Source: Ceratobasidium sp. AG-K
Lineage: Eukaryota > Basidiomycota > Agaricomycetes > Cantharellales > Ceratobasidiaceae
Assembly: GCA_037039685.1 (NCBI GenBank)
Contig: JAWNGF010000002.1
Location: forward strand, 558,001 to 622,000
DNA length: 64,000 nucleotides
Direction: 5' to 3'
Shown here: piece by piece, positions 60,401 to 64,000 of the stretch
Layout of the letters: every line of letters starts with the position of its first letter
Position numbering within the stretch: the first letter of the stretch is position 1
Program-made: the position numbers and the translations under genes
The notes under the pieces: model-generated
What the model was told of the DNA's origin: nothing
The model's input: only the letters and a program-made list of their open reading frames with translations
Databases searched by the model: none

Positions 60401-63400
60401 AAGCCGCTCGAGCATTCTACCTTTGACTTAAGGAGGTTCTCGAAGCGATTGGATTCACGAGAACCAAAAGCGACCACGCCGTATTCATTCAGCGGGATGG
60501 CGATAATTTAGCGATAATTTTAGCTCATGTGGACGACATGCTCCTAGCTGGCAAACCTCTCTTGTTTCTAGAGGAAATCAAGTCGAAAATGCGCAAATTG
60601 TTCGACATTGTCGATCTAGGCGAGGCACGCATGTTTGTCGGAGTTGAAATCAAGCGCAATTGCGCTGCTGGCACGCTCAAAATTTGTCAAAAACGGTACA
60701 TTAGCGACATATTAGCTTGATTCAGCATGACCGAGTCCAAGCCATGGGATACACCAATGGCAGAGTCACCAAATCTACCCAAACTCGACGCTCCTACTGT
60801 CGATCGGACGCTCTATCAACATGGAGTCGGATTGCTCATGTATGCGATGATTTCAACTCGTCCCAACATTGCTTTCGCAACCGGATTGCTTGCCCAACAC
60901 GCCGCTAATCCTGGCGACGAGCATTGGTCAGCATTCAAACGAGTTCTACAGTACCTACAAGGCACAAAAGCACTCGGGATCATATTCGAACGATCAAAAT
61001 CGTCAAAGCCGATCAGATATGTCGACTCAGACTACGCTGGCAATCCTAATACGAGTCAATCGACTACCGGTTGGATCTTCCAACGAGCCGGAGGAAGCAT
61101 TGCTTGGTCATCCCGAAAACAACCAACGATTTCATTGTCAAGTACCGAGGCTGAATATGTTGCCGCTGCAAGTGCCACCTGCCAATTGATTTGGCTTTGT
61201 CAATTTCTTGAAGAACTCGGATTTTTGTCAAAAGGTCCGACAACTTTGCTTACCGACAATCAATCAAGCATTGCATTGGCCAAGAATCCCATTAATCATC
61301 AAAATACAAAACATATTCGAGTAAAACATCATTTTATTCAAGAGGTGATCGCACTTCACGAAGTCGACCTTCAATTTATTCCGACCGAACAACAGGTCAC
61401 CGATGCACTTACTAAACCACTTGGTCGCATCAAATTCCCTGGTTTCGTTACTGGGATGGGAATGTTTTAAATCCTTTCATTTCATTTTTTGCATAATCCT
61501 GAGTGGGCGTGTTGAATATTCAGTCTTATACGTGTATATATGCGTATCACGTGATTGTGTTCCACATGGACACGCGCTTCGGTAAAAATTTTGTCCTCAG
61601 TTCTCTACTCTCAAGTAGTACAAGCTGAGGTATAGTTTAGATTTTATCTTTTATATTCATTTGCTTATATTACCTGTAGTTACATTGATATCCAGGTATA
61701 TATATGCGCAGTTCTCTACTCTCAAGTAGTACGAGCTGAGTTACATTGATATCCAGCCCAACACTGCGCTTATCTCAAAATTAGATAGGTGATGCTCGAA
61801 TCGAGTTTGGAAGTGTGGCGAGTTGCGCACTCGCTTGGCCAGTCGGGCAGCCTGTGTGATACATGTCAGGGGCTTGCAAACCAGATGCAGGCGATGTACC
61901 GACCTTGGTTAACACCTCCTGCCCGTCTTGCCGGTCTTTCTGCGGGATAACAATTCCAAATTGTTTCTCGATGTCATTGAACGCCTTTTGAACGCTAGAT
62001 TTGACTGCAGCCTTGTCGAATTCATCCTTGTCTTCGTCAATCTGGTCTTCGGCAAAAGCCTTCTTGTTGTCTTCAACATCTGAGTCGCTCTCAATATCGC
62101 TCCCAGCTTCCGGGTCTCCTTGAATGACGGATGCGTCAGCTGGCATGTCAGCAACTGGGTTGTTTGCTACTGGCTCAAGCTGGCGCCGCTTGTGCGACGC
62201 TTTGTTCTTTGGGGTCTTCTTGCGCTTTGCTGCTCGTTTGCAAATCACAGGCAAAGAGAATACGCTCAAATAAGACTAGAGTTTTTGGTTTGATGTCAGT
62301 ATATGCATCCTGTAATACAAGAAAACTCACTGCATACCTTAGCCATTAAATTGACTATGTGAGCCGCACAACGGACTCGAGCACTTGGTCCGCCAAAGGT
62401 AGGGAAGTGTTTTTGAAGCTCAAGAGTGAATGTGTCGTTGTTGCTGGCATTGTCCATGCATACAGTAACTAACTAGAATATCAAAGACAATTCAGTTAAA
62501 GTGTGGCGATAGAAATACAAGAAAATGTATAACATACCTTCCTTCCAAGTTGGTATTTGTTCAAGCACTTAGCGGTCTGTTGAGCTAAGTATTCACCTTT
62601 ATGCCTATGCGACAACCTGTTCCAAATCTGCATCAGTCTGCCTGACAACGCAAGAGGCCAAACTTTTCGACTCACTCAACAAATTCTAGAACAGAGCGCT
62701 GCAAAACACCAGCTGCCTGCCAGATTATTACAATTCCAAGGTAGGACTGAGAAGTTGGGGCAGTCCAGCCATCCATTGCAAGGTGGATTGCGTCAATATT
62801 CTACATATACAAATTAGCATTCGAACAGAGTCAATTATAATACGCATATACCTTGAAATACTCGGTAACCAGTTCTGCATTGTCCAGGTAAATGCCCTGA
62901 AGATCATGGCTGATCGTTGTATGATCAGGGACAATGGTTCCCGAACAAAGCTCCTCAATCATCCCCTTGAATAGCTCGTCTTCTACAAACTCAAAGGGGC
63001 GATGATTGCGAGCGCACCACAACGCCAGGTATGCTCGAAAGCGAGCGTTCGAAAACTGACGGACTGGTTTTGAGGCCAGATCAATAGCACCAAGGCGTGC
63101 GTTGCAGGTAAGTGCACGTCGGAGGAGGTTGTTGGTGCCAGAAGAAGTGTCTTTGCGAGCACGGAATTGAGGGAGATGGTTGGCTGGGTCAGTCTTGCAG
63201 GTGAACTTGAACCACAGAGACCGCTCGCCGTGTTTGTCATACTGGCGGTCGATTGTGACATCGAAATGATTATATACTTCTGATATCCAGGTCCTTCGTG
63301 CAGCATCTGAATATCTCGAGAATTAGAGACATAAAATCGCCTCAGAGCAATGTAACATACCATATATAACTTTGTCATCTAACTCCCAGGCCTGAGTGTC

Positions 63401-63463
63401 GCTAAGCTTGTTGATATCCTTTAGGTCTTCTGCCGCAATTTGTGGTACACTTAGGACAGTCAT
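48479..63463 (-). CDS. hAT-family transposase, split by a 12-kb insertion in one intron
   Basis: It starts at 63463 (MTVLSVPQIAAEDLKDINKL) and stops at 48479. The minus-strand exons encode, in order: an N-terminal DNA-binding region; HLAMDGWTAP (first catalytic Asp); VCMDNASNNDTF (second Asp) with RCAAHIVNLMAK; an acidic Asp/Glu-rich insert; EVLTK joined over the interrupted intron to VQKLARRVATQWNSD; LLRSCQLSDFQWELAEQL; and the C-terminal hAT dimerisation block SSVDAERAFSGGRLN with the catalytic Glu. All three catalytic acids are present and I saw no internal stop, so the protein could work if the giant intron were spliced. The Copia insertion lies between a GTCGGT donor (near 61906) and a TTGAG acceptor (near 49669). 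It cuts and pastes hAT DNA using 8-bp staggered target cuts. Confidence 0.8.
49692..49696. repeat. Copia target-site duplication, left copy
   Basis: TTAGA, repeated at 61781-61785 on the far side of the Copia element; it defines both LTR edges. Confidence 0.85.
49697..49967 (+). repeat. Copia 5' LTR
   Basis: 271 bp, beginning TGTTGAATATTC and ending TCTCAAAA. It contains an internal duplication: CAGTTCTCTACTCTCAAG occurs at 49785 and again at 49896, and GTTACATTGATATCCAG also occurs twice. The end is set by the target duplication, and the primer-binding site starts at the next base. Confidence 0.85.
49968..49981 (+). promoter_or_regulatory. Copia primer-binding site for half initiator tRNA-Met
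   Basis: GGTTATGAGCCCTG begins immediately after the LTR and is the exact reverse complement of 14 nt of the spliced initiator tRNA-Met (anticodon stem and loop) encoded at 23117-23215. The complementary primer would end at tRNA nucleotide 39. Drosophila copia uses just such a 39-nt half-tRNA. The match crosses the tRNA splice junction, so only spliced tRNA fits. The gag ATG (49972) lies inside this site. Confidence 0.85.
50311..50315. repeat. Gypsy target-site duplication, left copy
   Basis: AATAT, repeated directly after the 3' LTR at 57543-57547. Confidence 0.9.
50316..50770 (+). repeat. Gypsy 5' LTR with promoter
   Basis: Starts TGTCGTGAGCC and ends CTTACGACA, with short inverted ends TGTCGT/ACGACA. 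A TATATATA box lies at about 50564-50572. The sequence AGCTTGTTTTGT at 50598-50609, about 30 nt downstream, is where a transcript would begin. Confidence 0.9.
50773..50784 (+). promoter_or_regulatory. Gypsy self-priming site
   Basis: ACAAAACAAGCT, two bases after the 5' LTR, is the exact reverse complement of AGCTTGTTTTGT at 50598-50609 near the predicted RNA 5' end. This is the arrangement of Tf1/sushi-type elements, in which the 5' end of the RNA folds back and primes reverse transcription instead of a tRNA. I found no tRNA 3'-end match here. Confidence 0.75.
50800..52800 (+). CDS. gag: Gypsy Gag polyprotein
   Basis: 666 aa. The first ~200 residues are Pro/Ser/Gln-rich and disordered, with a serine run. 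A long coiled coil follows (about 215-370, with many Gln/Asn/Leu heptads such as LDDLDDLLEGRHNATLRVID). The capsid-like Retrotrans_gag domain lies around residues 400-530 (WPEAFDGKKGEGAKMFITQM; WESFKTHFMEQFSNP), and a CCHC zinc knuckle CLKCGQEGHRSFKC sits near residue 625. Gag packages the RNA in virus-like particles. The ATG at 50800 is the first after the primer site, with no upstream AUG in the short leader. The end overlaps the pol frame, with a frameshift signal just before the stop. Confidence 0.9.
   Translation: MSIQEDGGSRPSSTISTRRGPSRAARRTGSLNEQDIAQIQAGGPARSRSQSQTSMPGAFGIADMTTVQEEEATITNREPGDLTNDPTPTAIRIPTGSPGPSRPLWPLGTRRQFFSPQPEAHGGVSLVPIRPPPTPHIPNVPTVPQIGGTITNAGPIPVASQPVTPAIPAPPYVPQGYSGQLAPVQQSTGDPGSSSSSSSSSSRTVISNLDDLDDLLEGRHNATLRVIDGMRVTIDRRLSGLEQATQVLANNQQIFNDSINTLQGTLTDILNSARNGEHNSFLVGQDVTRLRNEVTNTQGLVNNIREELNTTRQGQLEWNEAVTQGLETLRQEGTSFTTKITEVQETINNMREEMDEASLHGIPSRRSNSPPHPDAESTRIDELELRIQRLTENPNIGSGPRRPKVTWPEAFDGKKGEGAKMFITQMESYFLRLGDQYTSNEERIREALANFKSENKAATHWAQVLLRSLNQRENNQNLASWESFKTHFMEQFSNPNKKAKAEINIRKCKQNNSVANYASEFRYLLVDVNWGQEALINQFKEGLKPEVKTELARFELTLINEDGTERELSLDRWISIAISIDQKLQQIKTSTGKKTPQATASGQPSTKRLPNEVYKARIATNRCLKCGQEGHRSFKCPSKEWITTEPSVKGREATIKEDSGKEGVSL
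52776..52817 (+). promoter_or_regulatory. predicted -1 ribosomal frameshift signal between gag and pol
   Basis: Heptamer G_GGA_AAA (52776-52782), in the gag reading frame, fits the X_XXY_YYZ rule. After a 5-nt spacer, GGTCTC (52788-52793) pairs with GAGACC (52812-52817). An inner CTCT/AGAG pairing extends the stem across a small bulge. The pol frame is open from 52746, so a -1 shift here yields Gag-Pol. Upstream context and geometry are canonical; efficiency is untested. Confidence 0.7.
52803..56717 (+). CDS. pol: Gypsy Pol: protease, reverse transcriptase, RNase H, integrase, chromodomain
   Basis: Open frame -1 to gag; probably expressed by frameshifting because the first ATG (52839) lies inside the protease lead-in. 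Counted from 52803: aspartic protease LIDSGASKNF near residue 40; RT with VQDLRGVNAIM and YIDDILVFS near 346; RNase H with LETDASGVAMGAIL; integrase zinc site VHHDSKIAGHQG with CETCQRTK near 708-750; DDE core with AFDFIVKLP, SDRGTTFNSK and TDGITERINQ; chromodomain EEEYEVEKILDWKETKDG then YRVRWKGYGSEEDT near 1059-1090. The chromodomain lacks the usual Trp after EEDT. About 150 residues after 56160 are low-complexity and overlap ORF3 in another frame, so the true functional C-terminus may be shorter. Confidence 0.9.
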   Translation: MCGETNKPATETMYFRATNESTIVYANVAGITEPIPTLIDSGASKNFLDISWARSNNIPLMELSTPRRVIGIQGKELSHQIRFKARLEIEVEGRTFKQVFFAMPTGETKLILGLEWLEESNPVIDWKTKHISWRTEAIQARTASIDDLPEEFKECADVFSKEKFKRIPDHRPYNCAIDFKDGAELPKPARPIPLSPAESIALREYLHEEIAAGKIRPSKSPIASPCFFVKKPIDPKNPGAVRQLRLVQDLRGVNAIMKDDRFPMPLMEDLLDKIKDAKIFSKIDLRMGFNNIRIREGDEWKTAFRTKEGLFEYVVMPFGLKNAPAIFQRYMNHIFHDLIDVCVIVYIDDILVFSKDRSQHTVDVRKVLKILLEENLFAKLPKCEFFVTKLTYTGLGISDSGISMEEEKVKAIKEWKEPRTVKQVQVFLGFANFYRRFVPNFSRLAKPLTTLTRKENKWEWGNDQQEAFEALKTEISKEPTLCHPNPDKPFFLETDASGVAMGAILSQRQDDGYLHPIAFLSKSFNEAQLNYDVHDKELMAIIESLTHWRLHLEGTRDPITIYTDHRNLQFWKEARTFNRRHARWHQLLASYNFDIIYRPGILSSKPDLLSRRSDHEDIPTPEQVMISVERFKGFMGQIDTNIIESIREAQETDEGLAQIKEICKSRETLPKTLQHSAKDYDFKEGLLWFKGRIYVPEDKEARLAIMRVHHDSKIAGHQGQARTLELISRRYFWPGMKQSINRYVESCETCQRTKGSKQIVPIKPLEIPKGPWEDIAFDFIVKLPKSRGSDSILVVVDRFSRMAHFIPCKESHTASDLANLFVTNVWKLHGFPKSTISDRGTTFNSKLMKAIYKKIGTSPGFSTAYHPQTDGITERINQWMEGWLRSFVNYRQDDWADLLPIAEFSYNLQKHRITGSSPFEIVYGREPLWNISAEESAVPEANNITGKWHKIHDEAIASMETQRLPEEEPKNGYQEGDLVWLLGKNIQTKRPSKKLDNKKHGPFVVKRRIGSHAYELDLPATMRVHPVFHIDLLSPYKEDTEFSRNQPRPPPIITEEGEEEYEVEKILDWKETKDGLFYRVRWKGYGSEEDTEQRAEDFGHLSKIIKDLLRRHPEAPTPSNYAPGKIKGGKGTTDRDICKTCYYSKKHPQLHALNLFCPPQCLLSPAPPLSTTSPASSKDLPLPQQGSLTPGPPSTSSRGHNKAREECTSGPRTTSSTQTWGNSSGSEKNGRHACSYYEKTYSSAGGAPHSRSRRSFSSPPTCLGWLNGDKKGLTRASGYQGTTGGNQHCDPGGTTPGTPTTRGT
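56282..57046 (+). CDS. Gypsy third ORF, conserved-looking protein of unknown function
   Basis: 254 aa starting MPAVTRSTIVNNLTRVLEG, overlapping the pol frame for 436 nt and ending 41 nt before the 3' LTR. The N-terminal half looks folded (FRASDDILHSDLGEFQWVG, then KKWPTRMQLLRKDIFVCRGC). The C-terminal half is highly charged and Trp-rich, with W every 6-12 residues. No protease, envelope, signal peptide or membrane span is visible. Codon use and length suggest a real gene rather than a shadow, and the pol frame opposite it is low complexity. I believe similar ORFs occur in Rhizoctonia Gypsy elements, but that is memory, not a search. Role unknown: perhaps a nucleic-acid or Gag partner. Confidence 0.65.
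   Translation: MPAVTRSTIVNNLTRVLEGPAFATARILDSGAALYVFKRSQQGSGRMHFRASDDILHSDLGEFQWVGKKWPTRMQLLRKDIFVCRGCAAFQVSEVVLLSTHMLGVVEWGQEGAYSSEWVPGYDGRQPTLRPRWNDAWDANYERDLSDWKLERGRYQKEKFEWAPNWWKWEEADVSAWKETEPDVRQWDKEFVEVQERVLDWSKADWTKEETWEEWEKFSDEPGNTAFNPIDLTLEEDEGLEDFMLRKGKDCTVQ
57074..57087 (+). promoter_or_regulatory. Gypsy polypurine tract
   Basis: A G-run with flanking A (ATAGGGGGGAGTAA) directly precedes the 3' LTR and would prime plus-strand DNA synthesis. Confidence 0.6.
57088..57542 (+). repeat. Gypsy 3' LTR
   Basis: 455 bp, one visible difference from the 5' LTR; followed by the AATAT duplication. Confidence 0.9.
61510..61780 (+). repeat. Copia 3' LTR
   Basis: 271 bp, one visible difference from the 5' LTR (G-to-A in a CpG); preceded by GAGTGGGCG, a weak polypurine tract, and followed by TTAGA. 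Confidence 0.87.
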
Positions 63464-63793
63464 TTGCAGCAGAGTCTAAGGAACGGTGACTGGAGACGAG
63501 TACCATTAGGCGTGCATTGGCTCTGTTTTTATAGCCTTAAGTCTACATTTGCGCAATTTCTCGTGCATTCTTTTTTCTAGCTAAGTACAGGATCACAAAT
63601 CTTTCCCGCCCTCTCCCGACGCTCGTGCGGCCAGCGGGATTAGTTTGGGCAGTAGAAGCGCCGGGCACCACGGGCATTGGTAATTTTGCCCGGGCTCCAC
63701 CCATCACCGGCACAGCCTCACCCGCTGCGGCCCGTGACCCGACCCAACCAGCCCGCGGCGGGTGGGTATTGGGTAATACCCGGGACGTGCCTG

Positions 63794-63809
63794 CCCATTC
63801 CCGGCCCTA
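63794..63809 (-). repeat. hAT right terminal inverted repeat
   Basis: CCCATTCCCGGCCCTA, the exact complement of the left end. Confidence 0.85.
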
Positions 63810-63930
63810 GTTGTGGTCAACCACATTGGAGACAGGCATCAACATACCCTCAACAACTCTATTGATTACAGTAAACCCCCCGAATCGAAGATACGCCTTT
63901 CAAAATCGAGTCGCCATTAGAAGGGTGCCT

Positions 63931-64000
63931 ATGCCGTCTGAGCAAAAATCGCTTGGTGATTTATTCCTGGTCTGCATGCCATGGAGGCGTCGAGCCAACT
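63931..64000 (+). CDS. third NLR of the same family, 5' end only
   Basis: The last 70 bases encode MPSEQKSLGDLFLVCMPW and continue RRRRAN to the window edge. Paralog 2 begins MASDQKSLGDLFLVCLPW, so this is the first exon of another family member (conserved start, spacing and charge pattern). The hAT element ends 121 bp upstream, so the element may sit in this gene's promoter. Nothing can be said about its NACHT or repeats. Confidence 0.75.
   Translation, partial: MPSEQKSLGDLFLVCMPWRRRAN

Larger units (their letters stand above)
49972..61470 (+). pseudogene. Copia gag-pol, inactivated by stops, frameshifts and a Gypsy insertion
   Basis: Gag starts MSPGSIKSEEPENPENAV and is cut after ITLN by the Gypsy element, resuming at MEDGAMADVIE at 57546. 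Landmarks: CCHC knuckle CNNCAKPGHTKKEC near 58014, protease DSGASKH near 58266, GAG-pre-integrase HCRLGHINY near 58765, integrase core around LHSDLHGP and VSNGVAERAIRML, RT block TAFLHGVVEEELYMEQPKGF, HVDDMLLAG (usually YVDD) near 60530, and RNase H with STTGWIFQRAGGS. Breaks: a frameshift near 57815, in-frame TGA at 58739, 59471, 59546, 60424 and 60718, and another frameshift near 60150-60200. Not a functional polyprotein. The TGA sites look like CGA-to-TGA changes. Confidence 0.88.
49697..61780 (+). mobile_element. Ty1/Copia LTR retrotransposon (defective) containing a Gypsy insertion
   Basis: 271-bp LTRs flank a gag-protease-integrase-RT-RNase H region in Copia order, with a TTAGA duplication either side. 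The two LTRs differ at one position by eye (G at 49947, A at the matching base of the 3' LTR). Removing the Gypsy element leaves about 4.85 kb, typical of Copia. The internal region carries frameshifts and in-frame TGA stops, so it is not autonomous. Confidence 0.88.
48278..63809 (-). mobile_element. hAT DNA transposon carrying nested Copia and Gypsy insertions
   Basis: The ends are 16-bp perfect inverted repeats, TAGGGCCGGGAATGGG at 48278 and its complement ending at 63809. Subterminal DNA is GC-rich with repeated ACCCGGGT-type palindromes at the left end (48382, 48403) and related sequence at the right. The flanks CTGCGTGG and GTTGTGGT are similar but not identical, so the 8-bp target duplication is degraded or the exact edge is off by a base. 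Inside is one transposase gene on the minus strand, whose intron received a 12.1-kb Copia/Gypsy insertion. Without that cargo the element would be about 3.4 kb, normal for hAT. Confidence 0.85.

Noticed and set aside
48270..63817. Perfect 8-bp target duplication of the hAT element.
   Set aside because: Flanks CTGCGTGG and GTTGTGGT match only partly, so I report the inverted repeats but not an intact duplication.
1..64000. CRISPR arrays, bacterial operons, riboswitches.
   Set aside because: Spliceosomal introns and a eukaryotic tRNA show fungal nuclear DNA; no spaced direct-repeat array was seen.

Overview
This is nuclear DNA of a basidiomycete fungus. The split genes use very short GT-AG introns (about 40-80 nt). 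There are large NACHT-WD40 NLR genes, a DUF6533-type membrane protein, a membrane-anchored GH5 glucanase, and Gypsy, Copia and hAT elements with fungal features. The style best fits the Agaricomycete group that contains Rhizoctonia (Ceratobasidiaceae); that placement is inference, not something a search has shown.

Layout: (1) 0.7-5.4 kb, an NLR gene (helical N-terminus, NACHT, 14 WD40 repeats). (2) 5.4-12.4 kb, gene-poor DNA holding one broken Zn2Cys6 regulator. (3) 12.4-28.7 kb, a compact housekeeping block: ECL1-like zinc protein, F-box-like protein, SAM methyltransferase, ASTRA subunit Asa1-like WD40 protein, BTB protein, an intron-containing initiator tRNA-Met, saccharopine-dehydrogenase-like oxidoreductase, enoyl-CoA reductase Tsc13 and Get4. 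(4) 29.2-39.3 kb, secreted and membrane functions: two tandem type-B carboxylesterases, a DUF6533-type membrane protein and a GH5 exo-beta-1,3-glucanase. (5) 41.0-45.6 kb, a second NLR paralogous to the first. (6) 48.3-63.8 kb, a three-level nested transposon. (7) 63.93 kb to the edge, the first exon of a third NLR of the same family.

The most striking object is the nest at 48.3-63.8 kb. A chromodomain Gypsy element (7.2 kb, LTRs differing at one base by eye, AATAT target duplication) sits inside the gag of a Copia element (271-bp LTRs, TTAGA duplication). The Copia element sits inside an intron of a hAT transposase gene whose 16-bp terminal inverted repeats frame everything. The Gypsy element shows a self-priming arrangement (12 nt after the 5' LTR are the exact reverse complement of 12 nt near the expected transcript start), a -1 frameshift cassette between gag and pol, and a third ORF overlapping the 3' end of pol. 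The Copia element has a primer site complementary to the anticodon region of initiator tRNA-Met. That tRNA gene lies in this same window, and the predicted primer ends at nucleotide 39 of the spliced tRNA, as for the half-tRNA of Drosophila copia. The Copia internal region carries several TGA stops and frameshifts although its LTRs are almost identical, which suggests it moved in trans or was mutated very recently.

Functionally, the NLRs are candidate non-self recognition / cell-death receptors, the central block is general cell biology (protein insertion into the ER, fatty-acid elongation, PIKK/chromatin assembly), and the secreted esterases and glucanase act outside the cell or on the wall. 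All exon coordinates were worked out by eye from splice signals, reading frame and paralog comparison.
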